A stretch of DNA of 34,991 bases from positions 1 through 34,991 of IMG/VR virus record IMGVR_UViG_3300024339_000039; one strand, 5' to 3'. Position 1 is the stretch's first letter; each line of letters begins with the position of its first letter. The notes under the pieces are model-generated. The model was not told the DNA's origin, did not search any database, and worked only from the letters and a program-made list of their open reading frames with translations. The DNA is from a virus. The translations under genes were made by a program, and so were the position numbers. Positions 1-8,488 of this stretch are shown here, in pieces.

Positions 1-63
1 AAAGTTCTTTTTTGAATTAGCTCTTTTGGCAGGTTTCTTGTTAGGCTTGGTATTAGTTGCCAT
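1..63 (-). CDS. Partial gene, lysine-rich N-terminus
   Basis: Only the first 21 codons lie in the window; the gene runs off the left edge. The start ATG (61-63) follows a strong ribosome-binding site (GGAGGT, five bases before the start). The visible N-terminus is very basic and rich in Lys, Asn and Pro, with no recognisable domain. It is preceded by its own promoter-like sequence and a 130-base leader with two hairpins, so it begins a transcription unit separate from the late genes to its right. The function cannot be judged from this fragment. Confidence 0.6.
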   Translation of the reverse strand, partial: MATNTKPNKKPAKRANSKKNF

Positions 64-65
64 GT

Positions 66-84
66 GTTACCTCCCCTAGGTAAC
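66..84 (-). promoter_or_regulatory. Hairpin over the ribosome-binding site of the left-edge gene
   Basis: A perfect 6-bp inverted repeat, GTTACC/GGTAAC (66-71 and 79-84), encloses a 7-base loop. The Shine-Dalgarno GGAGG of the gene starting at 63 lies in the loop and one arm. Such a structure could limit ribosome access or bind a translational repressor. A second inverted repeat, CCAGT/ACTGG, lies upstream in the same leader at 109-123. The regulatory role is inferred from position only. Confidence 0.4.
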
Positions 85-202
85 CCTCAGATAGGATATT
101 AGGGCAAGCCAGTGAGGTACTGGCCGTATTGACTTTATATTGCAAATGATACATTTTCTCGTCTCCACTCAAAAGGTTATAATCTTTCTTAATCATGAAC
201 AT

Positions 203-231
203 ACTTTAACATAATCATTATGCTATGTCAA
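203..231 (-). promoter_or_regulatory. Leftward sigma70-like promoter
   Basis: On the minus strand a perfect -35 box TTGACA (226-231) is separated by 17 bases from TAAAGT (203-208), a 4-of-6 match to the -10 consensus. It would start transcription near 196 and drive the gene at the left edge through a leader of about 130 bases. The spacing and the perfect -35 make this one of the better promoter candidates in the window. Confidence 0.5.
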
Positions 232-290
232 ATAAAAATATATAAATAATTAAACTATATTTATTAAGAGTAGGACATAGAGAGAGATTG

Positions 291-308
291 CATACTATAT
301 ATAGTATG
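291..308. repeat. 18-base perfect palindrome, operator-like
   Basis: The sequence CATACTATATATAGTATG reads identically on both strands. It lies between the leftward promoter (203-231) and the rightward promoter-like sequence (342-369). That is a typical place for a dimeric repressor or activator site, but no regulator gene is visible in the window. An AT-rich palindrome can also arise by chance, so the call is tentative. Confidence 0.4.
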
Positions 309-341
309 GTTTGAAGATTTTAAGGATATCCTAAAAAAGAA

Positions 342-369
342 TTGACTAATTTCGCGAACTTGATATTAT
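342..369 (+). promoter_or_regulatory. Rightward promoter-like sequence with extended -10
   Basis: TTGACT (342-347), a 16-base spacer and TATTAT (364-369), preceded by TGA to give an extended -10 (TGnTATTAT). The spacer contains the 8-base palindrome TTCGCGAA (351-358), a possible operator. It is the only good plus-strand promoter candidate noticed and points into the end of the leftward late operon. Its product would be antisense to the holin-like gene or a short non-coding RNA. Confidence 0.35.
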
Positions 370-398
370 AGGTTTACTTTTTTCCATTCTTTCCACAG

Positions 399-426
399 GG
401 GCTGGCATTAACCCATTGCCAGTCCC
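399..426 (-). terminator. Hairpin 8 bases after the last late gene
   Basis: The arms CTGGCA/TGCCAG extend by three G-C pairs across a one-base bulge (399-407 with 417-426) around a 9-base loop. It begins 8 bases after the stop codon of the holin-like gene, so it is placed to end the late transcript or protect its 3' end. It lacks a U-rich tail on either strand, so it is not a standard intrinsic terminator. Confidence 0.35.
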
Positions 427-433
427 AGCCTTA

Positions 434-730
434 TTACCCACCGTTTGTTTTCATTACCTGATACGCCATCCGGACATTGCTTTCATATTCCGCCTCTGTA
501 GCCTTAACCACCTTTTTCATAGAATTAATAGCATGTATGTACTTTTCTACACCTTTTTTTTCTCCAGTCACAACGTCTTTTGCTTCCCGGACAGACGCAA
601 ACGCCAGCTTTGCCAATAAGTCTACGCGCTCTGCCTTCGTTTTTCCTGCCATATTTCTAATATACGCATACGCACAAGAGGCGAGGCCGCCCAGTGCCAC
701 TCCGATTTCTATAATCGTTGCTAAATCCAT
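434..730 (-). CDS. Small one-helix membrane protein, holin-like (LL-H type)
   Basis: A 98-residue protein. The start is the ATG at 728-730, five bases after a GGAG ribosome-binding site; a GTG two codons upstream overlaps that site and is unlikely. One hydrophobic segment lies at residues 5-25 (IIEIGVALGG and following), then a long charged helical region rich in Lys, Glu and Ala. This matches the plan of phage holins of the LL-H type: an N-terminal membrane helix and a cytoplasmic helical tail. Holins permeabilise the inner membrane to time lysis. It is the last gene of the late operon, after the tail genes. The holin role comes from architecture and position; a tail-linked membrane protein is possible. 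Confidence 0.5.
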   Translation of the reverse strand: MDLATIIEIGVALGGLASCAYAYIRNMAGKTKAERVDLLAKLAFASVREAKDVVTGEKKGVEKYIHAINSMKKVVKATEAEYESNVRMAYQVMKTNGG

Positions 731-742
731 ACTCACTCCTTT

Positions 743-1117
743 CTAATCATGCTCTTGTTTGTTAAGTTTACGCTGAATCCTCAGCACGTTAATTGTATCA
801 GGCTCCGGCTTGCCAAGCTCCTTGTCTAAGGCACTCCACAAATCCTGTCTCAATACAACGTTTTTATCAATCTTAATTCCGGTGCCCTTGTCACCCCTCC
901 ATCTATCTCTATCGGCTTTGTTTTGAGGCAACTCAGACGTGTCCATATCAGTATAATCTAACCCCTGGAACTGAGGGGCCCTTTTTGGTAACTCATCAAA
1001 CTGCTCATTTGCCCACTCAATTAATGTCAAATGCGGAGGCTTAAACTTAATCCTTGCATCTGGATATGAAACTTGAATCTTTCTATCAGTCATAAACCAA
1101 ACTCTACACAACCCCAT
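743..1117 (-). CDS. Conserved-looking hypothetical protein of the tail-fibre region
   Basis: 124 residues, starting at an ATG seven bases after a very strong AGGAGG site. No signal peptide, membrane helix or known catalytic motif is visible. The N-terminus (VWFMTDRKIQVSYPD) looks like a short beta-strand domain, and the rest is hydrophilic and charged, with DRDRWRGDKGTGI in the middle and a helical Lys/Glu-rich end. It lies 12 bases after the fibre-like gene and just before the holin-like gene. That position is common for fibre assembly or lysis accessory proteins, but no function is assigned. Confidence 0.7.
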   Translation of the reverse strand: MGLCRVWFMTDRKIQVSYPDARIKFKPPHLTLIEWANEQFDELPKRAPQFQGLDYTDMDTSELPQNKADRDRWRGDKGTGIKIDKNVVLRQDLWSALDKELGKPEPDTINVLRIQRKLNKQEHD

Positions 1118-1129
1118 AAACGACCTCCT

Positions 1130-1945
1130 TTACTGATCCCCTATTAAAATAACACTAACGTCAGCAACGTCAAGGGGGTTGTTCTGGTTAGCGTCTACAC
1201 CCTTTATTATTATACTTCCTGCTGCCTTGCTGGAATACGTCATCTGTGCAACAGTATCGTATCCGCCAGTAATAACAGCAGCATAGTTCGCATTTGCAAA
1301 ATCAGTATCGATTGTCAATGTCCATATACCAACTCCTCCATCAGTTATTGTTCCAGAAAAGTTAAAGCTATCATTATAAGCAGGAGTTCCGGTACCATCA
1401 AAAGAGCACCACGCCTTAACCAGCTTTTGATTTGTAGAAGTGGCGATATCATCATCGGTGATACTGTCAATGTCTGGTGGGCTTCCGGTTGTTGCAGTCA
1501 GCACAGATCCCAACATTCTCTCTCCGGTAAAATTATCAGCATTTGACGTCCGGAATGACATGCTAAATGTTCCACCAGGCACATTGTCATCAACGGCATA
1601 CACATAATACGTTGTAGAAATCGCAGAACTTCCACTTCCGTCAATATTTCCATTTAAATCAAGTGATATATCCGCAGTATTCCTTACCGCTCGCTGGTCA
1701 ATCATCATTTCCTGCGCTGGAATTTGCACCGTATCACCAGCGGTTACGTTAATTGCTACTGCCTGCCTGAAATTTAACAGCATTTTTGCCAGACCAATAT
1801 TCTGAACCTTCGAAACCGTTCCAAGGAAATCTTGTATTGCCCTGTTCTCTTCTTGCAATGTAATTATATCTGCCGCCTCTATGTCATCCTCATGGTCAAC
1901 AGGAGGCTTAAAGTCTTTTTTGCCAGTAGGGTATTGTGATGCCAT
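1130..1945 (-). CDS. Tail fibre or receptor-binding virion protein
   Basis: 271 residues, with a good AAGGAG site before the ATG. Residues 1-45 are charged, and residues 50-110 contain a helix then short strands. The C-terminal part (from about residue 180) begins with KAWCSFDGTGTPAY, then NFSGTITDGGVGIWTLTIDTDFANANYAAV, ending in VSVILIGD. This pattern is familiar from C-terminal domains of many phage tail-fibre proteins, where a K-A-W-x-x-F-x-G-T motif starts a beta-rich tip. It follows the hub-like gene, as expected for a fibre or adhesin. The host receptor cannot be inferred. Confidence 0.6.
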   Translation of the reverse strand: MASQYPTGKKDFKPPVDHEDDIEAADIITLQEENRAIQDFLGTVSKVQNIGLAKMLLNFRQAVAINVTAGDTVQIPAQEMMIDQRAVRNTADISLDLNGNIDGSGSSAISTTYYVYAVDDNVPGGTFSMSFRTSNADNFTGERMLGSVLTATTGSPPDIDSITDDDIATSTNQKLVKAWCSFDGTGTPAYNDSFNFSGTITDGGVGIWTLTIDTDFANANYAAVITGGYDTVAQMTYSSKAAGSIIIKGVDANQNNPLDVADVSVILIGDQ

Positions 1946-1955
1946 CTCTCACTCC

Positions 1956-3173
1956 TTAAGTATCTACAATTTGATTTAGTCTATTATTTAAGTATCCAAT
2001 TGTTTCAGATATATCCTCTCTGATCTTACCGCCAACTATATTTACCGTCAAACCATCTCCATTTGACAGTGCATAATTTATTCTTTCCATCTGATATTTA
2101 GAAGTTACAAAAGGCGACGAACCTAGCAATGCAAACAAAATAGCCCCCTGCGGAGGAAGAGTTTCTACTTGTTTTCTAACATTAGATATAATTGCATTTA
2201 CAGTCGTTAGCGGCTCCTTAGAATCGGTTAAATATCCATCTATATATTGATCAGCCGTATCATCCGTAGAGATTGCGCTTTGTTGCAATATCGCATTTCG
2301 TTTGCCGAAACTATCTTGACTCGCCAGATCTGTTTTTGTTCGGACATATGATCCTGCGCCGAATAACTTATACTCATTTATTATACCGCTAAAATCACTC
2401 ACTTCATTTAAAGCATGGAGTTCGTCTGCAACAAAAGCATTTTTTACATCATTAGACCGTACAACAAAGAATATTTCCTTTTCATTATTTACGCCCCACT
2501 CGGCGTTTCCGGATATTTCCGACAATGACCGAATCGCAGACATTGCAGATCCATTAAAAGTTATGGAATCAACGACAAACCCCTCAGCCCTGACTAGCCC
2601 CTTTGACGGTGTTCTTTTTATTTGCGTATCAGGTGCTACATAATTATCGATGATAAACGCAACTATCGAGTCTGTATTAGAGTCTGTGAATGTTATATTG
2701 TCAAGCCTTACCCTTTCAAGCTGCATTACAAACCCCTGAACCTGCAATGAAACTGTACTTGCCAGACCTAGCTTTTGTGATCTATTGGCCACCTCTCCAC
2801 GATACCAAGTTTCATACAATTCACCACTATTCCGAATCACGTCTATCTGGATCTCTGTCCCTTCTTCTATTACATCAACCGACTGATAAGGTAGGGCAAG
2901 AGACATACTGGCACTGCCACAACCTCCGATTCTATTATATTCCCACCTTACATCAAGCAATACCGGCTGACGGTTCTTTCCAGAATATGTGGCTTGACCA
3001 TATTTGCGCTGTTTGTATTTATATGGATCCGCCAATTCATGAAATACGGCCTTTGAATCCACGAGTATCGTACTGCTGTTGTTCTTATCACGTAGAATTA
3101 TTCTTATGTTAAAAGGACGTTTCTCGCCACCATATTTTGCCTGTCCATATTTTACGGTTTTATATTTCGACAT
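1956..3173 (-). CDS. Tail hub/baseplate-like protein
   Basis: 405 residues; its ATG overlaps the previous stop by one base (TAATG). It carries a duplicated N-terminal motif: KYGQAKYGGEKRP near residue 10 and KYGQATYSGKNRQP near residue 60. Next comes a beta-rich region (residues 70-150, with WRGEVANRSQ and LQVQGFVMQLERV) like the ring-forming domains of phage hub proteins, then mixed alpha/beta sequence. The C-terminal helix (ETIGYLNNRLNQIV) looks like an oligomerisation segment. Its place after the tape measure and a large tip protein fits the central hub that closes the tail tube. The family is judged from position and architecture, not a diagnostic motif. Confidence 0.55.
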   Translation of the reverse strand: MSKYKTVKYGQAKYGGEKRPFNIRIILRDKNNSSTILVDSKAVFHELADPYKYKQRKYGQATYSGKNRQPVLLDVRWEYNRIGGCGSASMSLALPYQSVDVIEEGTEIQIDVIRNSGELYETWYRGEVANRSQKLGLASTVSLQVQGFVMQLERVRLDNITFTDSNTDSIVAFIIDNYVAPDTQIKRTPSKGLVRAEGFVVDSITFNGSAMSAIRSLSEISGNAEWGVNNEKEIFFVVRSNDVKNAFVADELHALNEVSDFSGIINEYKLFGAGSYVRTKTDLASQDSFGKRNAILQQSAISTDDTADQYIDGYLTDSKEPLTTVNAIISNVRKQVETLPPQGAILFALLGSSPFVTSKYQMERINYALSNGDGLTVNIVGGKIREDISETIGYLNNRLNQIVDT

Positions 3174-5176
3174 TATAAATACGTGTCTCTGTATTCAAAT
3201 TGATATCGCCCTGGTGCGCTTTGCACTTCGAAAGTATTATCACCTTTTGGCATCTCTATAAAATCACCAGTGAAAAAGTTTGCATAATCCCTACCAGCGC
3301 CAGAAATTTGCCTTGTCATGGAATCAAACAATATTGTTCCGGTCTGTACTAAATTCTTGGAGAATCTAAAGAATGAGGTTCTTCCCTCTGGTTCAGTATT
3401 AATAATTCTCGTATCAATTAAATCCCCGGAATCAGCAATCATAAATATACGTGGTCGCGCAAAGGCGTTGCCAGCATTATTAAGGGTAATTGATTTTGTG
3501 CAATGATTTACTTTAAAGAATATATCGCCGCTAATGTTCTTGGTAATGACATCGCCGGAAGTATGTTCGTATTGACCACCCTGATATTGATTCGATAGCG
3601 TTGCAGATCTAATTGACCGGTAATTACTATCATCAAAGGCTTGATCTCCGCTAAACATAAGACCATATTCAAGGCCAATTTGTATAGGAGCGAACTGAAA
3701 ATTTAAATCTATTTCAGACGAAACCGCCCAGTCACCACTCGCCACAGTAACGGTATCCTTGACATTATTGTTTATATCCCTGATAGTACAAACGACATCT
3801 CCGGAAGGAACTCCGGTATTCGCTCCAGATTTAATAATTATCTTACTAATTGTACTGTTTGTTGCGATAAACCTTTGCTTCAAAGCGTTCTTTGTCGTCG
3901 TGCCAAACTCAACATCTGTATCACCACTGGTTTGAGATATTCCTACAGCTTCATCAGTCCACGCCAATTCAAGGTGTTTAAATTTATATTGATTAGAATA
4001 TTTGTATGGATCATCATGGATAATATTTAGATTATATGACTGTATTACTCCAGGGCTGAGTGGGGTTCGTGATAGATTGTTTTTTCGACTAAACATAAAT
4101 CTATCTTCACCGAACCATATTTTGAATTCTTTGCGTTCTGTGGCCTGTTGTATAAATTGGATCCTGGTGTCGATGCCATCAAAAGACCCCTTTGTCACAG
4201 TGGATGATATTGTTGTCTGGCTAACGGCTTTATAATTACGCTCTTCGCTTATGGCGCCATCCCTTTTCAAGTTATCCAGAATTCCTATTTTATTTGGAGA
4301 GCCTTCTACCCACGTGTCGCCGTCTTCAATTAATCGTACAAAGTTCACGCTTTTAATTAAGTCATCCCCGGAAACAACTGTGATTAATCGTCCTTTATGG
4401 GTTCCGAGCCCTACAATTGGCGAGAATGTATGTTTTTTATTCCATCGTCTGTTTTCAAGAAAAAACATATCACCACTGATATTTGTAGCGACTTCTGTAT
4501 CAAGATACACGGTATGAGCCTGCATAATACCATCGCTTATTTTATTTTTTTCCCATTTCAATCCATCGTGCTTGTAATGAAACCCATTATCTGCAATGCC
4601 TGTAAGCTTGCCATGTGCCTCTAACAACCTCCAGATATAACCTATGCTGTCTCCTGATAAAATTGATTGTTGCCACCATGAATCGTCCTTTGCAAAGATC
4701 TTAGCCCCCGTTGTCGAAGCATATATTTTTCCATCCCATGCAGCAATGCCTTTGACAGAAGTTTCACCCGTAGTATGGTCTGACGTTAAAGTACTCCCAT
4801 CAGAAGTGTAAATGTCACCATCTTCTGCAGCAATAAAGATATCATCGCCGCTTTTACTAGCTATCTGGTGGAATCTGGTGGATTGTGCGCTTCCTACTTG
4901 AGCCCACGCCCCATCAAACGTATTCTTGCGATATAACCTACCACCATCAGTTCCAGCGTACAGAAAGCCATCTGTGTGTAATTTAAGAGCTGTTACTGTT
5001 CCCGTTATACCTGACTCAGAAGTCCAGTTCGTGCCTTCAATAGAACGTTCAACCCCACTATCGATACCAACAAAGGCATAGCCAAAGGCAGACTCAGCAG
5101 GTAGCGGAGTAGTAAGCCCTGATTTCACAGTACTTTCCTCTGTAGCGCCAGATATGGTTTGTATTATTTCTGTCAT
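3173..5176 (-). CDS. Large tail tip protein with beta-propeller-like N-terminus
   Basis: 667 residues; its ATG overlaps the tape measure stop by four bases (ATGA). Residues about 35-290 carry short repeated units of the kind TDGFLYAGTDGGRLYR, AWDGKIYASTTGAKIF and HGKLTGIADNGFHY, resembling blades of a BNR/YCF48-type beta-propeller. Residues about 330-420 look like a distal-tail domain, and the rest is beta-rich. The protein contains eleven Ser-Gly-Asp tripeptides, far above chance. It shares a DPYKY segment with the next gene product. Its position directly after the tape measure suggests a distal tail or tip protein, possibly contacting host glycans through the propeller (inference). Confidence 0.55.
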   Translation of the reverse strand: MTEIIQTISGATEESTVKSGLTTPLPAESAFGYAFVGIDSGVERSIEGTNWTSESGITGTVTALKLHTDGFLYAGTDGGRLYRKNTFDGAWAQVGSAQSTRFHQIASKSGDDIFIAAEDGDIYTSDGSTLTSDHTTGETSVKGIAAWDGKIYASTTGAKIFAKDDSWWQQSILSGDSIGYIWRLLEAHGKLTGIADNGFHYKHDGLKWEKNKISDGIMQAHTVYLDTEVATNISGDMFFLENRRWNKKHTFSPIVGLGTHKGRLITVVSGDDLIKSVNFVRLIEDGDTWVEGSPNKIGILDNLKRDGAISEERNYKAVSQTTISSTVTKGSFDGIDTRIQFIQQATERKEFKIWFGEDRFMFSRKNNLSRTPLSPGVIQSYNLNIIHDDPYKYSNQYKFKHLELAWTDEAVGISQTSGDTDVEFGTTTKNALKQRFIATNSTISKIIIKSGANTGVPSGDVVCTIRDINNNVKDTVTVASGDWAVSSEIDLNFQFAPIQIGLEYGLMFSGDQAFDDSNYRSIRSATLSNQYQGGQYEHTSGDVITKNISGDIFFKVNHCTKSITLNNAGNAFARPRIFMIADSGDLIDTRIINTEPEGRTSFFRFSKNLVQTGTILFDSMTRQISGAGRDYANFFTGDFIEMPKGDNTFEVQSAPGRYQFEYRDTYL

Positions 5177-8100
5177 TTTAAACTGCTAAATTGTATTGGT
5201 TTATTTAGTGTCAAGTTTATTTCATTGCCTAATTTCTGGCCCACGACCTTAATGTTTTGATCACTGGACAAATTAATAGCTCCATTTAAATTCAGTGTAA
5301 TCCCGGAACTTCTATCACCTTGAAAATCAAGTCTTGACAAATTAACACCGCTGAACCTTTCACCCTTATCAACAAATGCTAATCCTGATCTTGTAATTTC
5401 GCCGCCTTGCGCGAGCTTAGGTATTCTAATTGCCTGCGCCGCAGACATTTGAGAATCCGGAGAAAAGCCTTTGGATAAAGTATCCAATCCCTCAAAAACA
5501 CTGGTAAATAAGTCCGAGGCCTTGGCGAAATCTGGTGAGACGGCAATCTCTTTTGTCAAAGATTTAAAGCCTGCGGCATCAAAAACATCACCTTGCTTAC
5601 TCAAAAACTCTGTTATCGGAGCCACGGTCTTCGCCATGATTGATTTTAAAACAGTCGTATTGCCCAAGCTGGCTGTTACCGCCTGTATTATACTATCAAA
5701 TATTGAGTTATTTAACACATCTTTAAATACATCAAAGCCTGCAGTAGCAGTTGACTGTTTAAACCCTTCTCCAATCGCAGAAGTCACAGCACCTGTCAAT
5801 GTTGTCTCGATTGTGTCTAGTAGTTTTTCCGCATCGGCAGTCGCGGATTGAAGAGCACCTATCTTACTAGCTAAATCCTGTGGACTAGATGGTATTGCCT
5901 GAATAGCAGATAAAGCTCCGGATAATTGAGGGAAATTTTCTTCGATACCCAATGCGCCGGCACGTCCCAAAACTCCACCGGCGGCCCCTTTGGCCTGTGC
6001 TGAGAGTGGATTCGCAATTGCCCCAAAACCTCTGAATGAAGTCGCTCCAAATGGCAATCCCGGTCTGCTTTTTTTTCCTCCGAATAAAGATCCACCAATG
6101 CCGCCTAAAGCAGATCCAATGAATCCTCCTGCTGCCGCCCCAATAGGCCCAGCCAAGGCGGAGCCCGCAATAGAACCACCAATACCGCCAATTGAACTCC
6201 CGATACTAGATCCACGGTTCTCTTGAAACCCCAATAGTCCTGGAGCAAATCCGCCCGCAAAAGAACCAATACCACCAGCGAGGCCAAGTCCACCACCAAT
6301 AGCCCTTGTGCCTGCACGTCCAAAAACCTTGGCAAATCCGCCCGCAAGCTTTCCCGTTCCTCCGAATGCAGTTCTTGCCGCCAATCCCAGACGGGCACCG
6401 CCAAGTCTGATCAAGCTTGACGGGCTAGACAACCCACCCGGGCTTAATGTCCCTTGGCCTGCAGCCAATGCAATAGACGCGGCACTTTTTAACCCAACCG
6501 ATGAGGACAAGCTTTTGCCAGCACCTACGGCAGAAACCGCACTACTCGCACTAACCGGAGATCTACCGCCCTGTGCGATACCACCGATACCCGCACCACT
6601 TGCCAATCCCCCAGCAGTTGTTTGTACTATTCTGTTTCCAGCAACAACTTGATTGCCCCCGAATCCTCCAACGCTACTAATTCCAGCAAAATTTAAAACC
6701 GACCGTGCCACTGCATCTGTGGAAAGTCTGATAATAGAATCCCCAATATCCCGAAATATATTTATCATTGTATCCCGGAAATCCACGCCCCTTTTTGTCA
6801 GTCTGGCAAATAGAATGTTGGAAAAAGTGGATTCTATCTTTAACGCTGTGTCTTCATAAGCTTTTTGAGTTTCTTTTAATGCCTTTTTTTGATCTTTTGA
6901 CATCTCAACTGCAACCGCTCCCGCTTTTTCAATAATAGGTGCCATTTCATCAATTTTCTTATTAAGCTTTTCCGTGTTATCTTTTGCTTTTTTTATATTT
7001 TCATCATATTTCTCTCCAAACTTATCAACTAAATCATTTACCTTTTGTATATCTGCTGGAATTTGTTTGAATGAATCTACAACTTCACCTAATACAGGTA
7101 TTGAATCGCCAACCTTATCAATACCATCGCCAAGGCCTTTAAAGGCCTTACTAACTAATGGGATTTTTCCAAGAATACCTAAGAAGGCTTTTATCTTTCC
7201 AATTACCCATGCTATCATCCTGCCAATACTTCTCCAAACAACAATCTGTGCGCTTAATATAGCCTTCCATACAACTCCTGTTTTCGCCGCTATTGCAACT
7301 ACTTTTATAAATTTCTCTATTCCATTTTTTATAAATGTATCAAGCGTGTCTTGACTTAATCCCACACTGCCTTTTATTGAATCAAACCCTTCGACAAGTG
7401 TATTTAAAAAGGAATTCATTGAGGACGATTGGGCGACCATTGCCTTAAACTTATCATTTGCTTCTTTGGTAATTGCACTTAATTTTGCAATTGCATCTGC
7501 GGTACTATTCGATTGCAACGAAACTCGACTTATAATGTTTTCACCTGCAGCCAATGTTGCATTTAAAAAGGCAGTTCTCTTTTCCACATCGGTTAACTGG
7601 CTTGCCGTTTTGCCCAGCGTTGCGGCATATACTTCATTTGCCTGTTCAACTTTTATAATTATACCTAAATTATCGAGTATCAACTTTGATTGACGACCAA
7701 TACCAATAGAAATATCTTCAAAAGATTTCGCCACCGTGTCACCAGTCGCCTTTGATGCAGATCGGGCAATTTCCATTAGTTTTGTTATTTTATCAGGCGC
7801 AATTCCTAATAGCATGGCACGACTCGCACTTCCAATAAGCTCCATCGTGCTGACCGTGCCATCACTAACCTTTTTCAAGCTTGAAATGATTTTATTGCCA
7901 TCAGATCCGAAACTTTTTGCCAAACTCTGAAATGCAATTGTTTGCTCCCGGATCTTTGCACCTTCAGAAATGCTATCAATGCCTTTTTTGATAGTTAATA
8001 CGATGCCGGTAATAGCTACGGCAACTGCAAGGAAATTTTGTTTAATAGTCCGTGCAACTGTAACCGCAACTTTCCCCATAGATGATATGGTGGTTTTTAC

Positions 8101-8241
8101 CCCCTTGAAAGCGGTATTCATTTTTGATACAACAGAAGAGGAGATTCTTTGAAGTGCGCGAAGCTGGCCTTGAACCGCTTTTACGGCGGCCTTAGTTGCC
8201 GCTTTTGCCTTAACAGTAATTTCAACTTTACGCTCTGCCAT
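5173..8241 (-). CDS. Tail tape measure protein
   Basis: 1022 residues from the ATG at 8239-8241. An upstream TTG would overlap the chaperone extension and is less likely. The start is one base after the stop of the frameshift-encoded chaperone extension and has no clear ribosome site, which suggests translational coupling. The N-terminus is rich in Lys, Ala and Val (predicted helical). Hydrophobic segments occur near residues 68-84 (FLAVAVAITGIVLTI) and 325-355. Long amphipathic helices follow, then a Gly/Ala/Ser-rich region at about residues 530-745 and a C-terminal domain with AQGGEITRSGLAFVDKGE, often seen at tape measure ends. It sets tail length and is ejected with the DNA. Siphovirus tape measures of this size imply a tail of roughly 150 nm (family rule of thumb). 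Confidence 0.9.
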   Translation of the reverse strand: MAERKVEITVKAKAATKAAVKAVQGQLRALQRISSSVVSKMNTAFKGVKTTISSMGKVAVTVARTIKQNFLAVAVAITGIVLTIKKGIDSISEGAKIREQTIAFQSLAKSFGSDGNKIISSLKKVSDGTVSTMELIGSASRAMLLGIAPDKITKLMEIARSASKATGDTVAKSFEDISIGIGRQSKLILDNLGIIIKVEQANEVYAATLGKTASQLTDVEKRTAFLNATLAAGENIISRVSLQSNSTADAIAKLSAITKEANDKFKAMVAQSSSMNSFLNTLVEGFDSIKGSVGLSQDTLDTFIKNGIEKFIKVVAIAAKTGVVWKAILSAQIVVWRSIGRMIAWVIGKIKAFLGILGKIPLVSKAFKGLGDGIDKVGDSIPVLGEVVDSFKQIPADIQKVNDLVDKFGEKYDENIKKAKDNTEKLNKKIDEMAPIIEKAGAVAVEMSKDQKKALKETQKAYEDTALKIESTFSNILFARLTKRGVDFRDTMINIFRDIGDSIIRLSTDAVARSVLNFAGISSVGGFGGNQVVAGNRIVQTTAGGLASGAGIGGIAQGGRSPVSASSAVSAVGAGKSLSSSVGLKSAASIALAAGQGTLSPGGLSSPSSLIRLGGARLGLAARTAFGGTGKLAGGFAKVFGRAGTRAIGGGLGLAGGIGSFAGGFAPGLLGFQENRGSSIGSSIGGIGGSIAGSALAGPIGAAAGGFIGSALGGIGGSLFGGKKSRPGLPFGATSFRGFGAIANPLSAQAKGAAGGVLGRAGALGIEENFPQLSGALSAIQAIPSSPQDLASKIGALQSATADAEKLLDTIETTLTGAVTSAIGEGFKQSTATAGFDVFKDVLNNSIFDSIIQAVTASLGNTTVLKSIMAKTVAPITEFLSKQGDVFDAAGFKSLTKEIAVSPDFAKASDLFTSVFEGLDTLSKGFSPDSQMSAAQAIRIPKLAQGGEITRSGLAFVDKGERFSGVNLSRLDFQGDRSSGITLNLNGAINLSSDQNIKVVGQKLGNEINLTLNKPIQFSSLK

Positions 8242-8242
8242 G

Positions 8243-8488
8243 TTATTTGTCGTTTTTACGGTTAGTATGTGAAATAATTTGAGCTTCAATCGCTCTGAAC
8301 CATTTCACGTCAACATAATATTGATCGTAATAACCGCCGTCTCTTGGCAGACACCTAAGCTTTGTATCAAGTGAAGGATTGCAAAATAGATATGTTTGTA
8401 ATACGGCAGGAAGCTTTTTCCAACCAAGTTTCTCACATACTGCGTCAGAATTTGTATTGGTTAGAAATAATTCGACTGCCGTAATTAT
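8243..8488 (-). CDS. Frameshift-encoded extension of the tail assembly chaperone (GT-type)
   Basis: This frame has no start of its own but stays open for 81 codons between the chaperone gene and the tape measure. It lies in the -1 frame relative to the upstream gene. The upstream gene ends GAA AAA AAA TAA, so the slippery heptamer A AAA AAA (8488-8494) sits directly before the stop. A -1 slip there reads ATA ATT ACG onward and gives a fused protein of about 209 residues. The extension (VELFLTNTNSDAVCEKLGWKK and on) has normal amino-acid composition and ends one base before the tape measure ATG. In lambda (G/GT) and many tailed phages the fused form binds the tape measure and recruits tail tube subunits. 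Confidence 0.8.
   Translation of the reverse strand: MITAVELFLTNTNSDAVCEKLGWKKLPAVLQTYLFCNPSLDTKLRCLPRDGGYYDQYYVDVKWFRAIEAQIISHTNRKNDK

Larger units (their letters stand above)
64..433. other. Non-coding control region between the late operon and the next operon
   Basis: This 370-base stretch has no supported gene. It is AT-rich in its centre and holds, from left to right, an RBS hairpin (66-84), a second hairpin (109-123), a leftward promoter (203-231), an 18-base perfect palindrome (291-308), a rightward promoter-like sequence (342-369) and a hairpin (399-426) just after the last late gene. The arrangement looks like a regulatory junction. Confidence 0.5.

Noticed and set aside
5871-6404. 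Two minus-strand frames (75 and 99 codons) inside the tape measure gene
   Set aside because: They are shadows of the Gly/Ala-rich tape measure region in another frame, without ribosome sites.
5900-6660. Gly-rich repetitive stretch of the tape measure as a possible DNA repeat or recombination site
   Set aside because: The repetition is in amino-acid composition; no long exact DNA repeat was seen.
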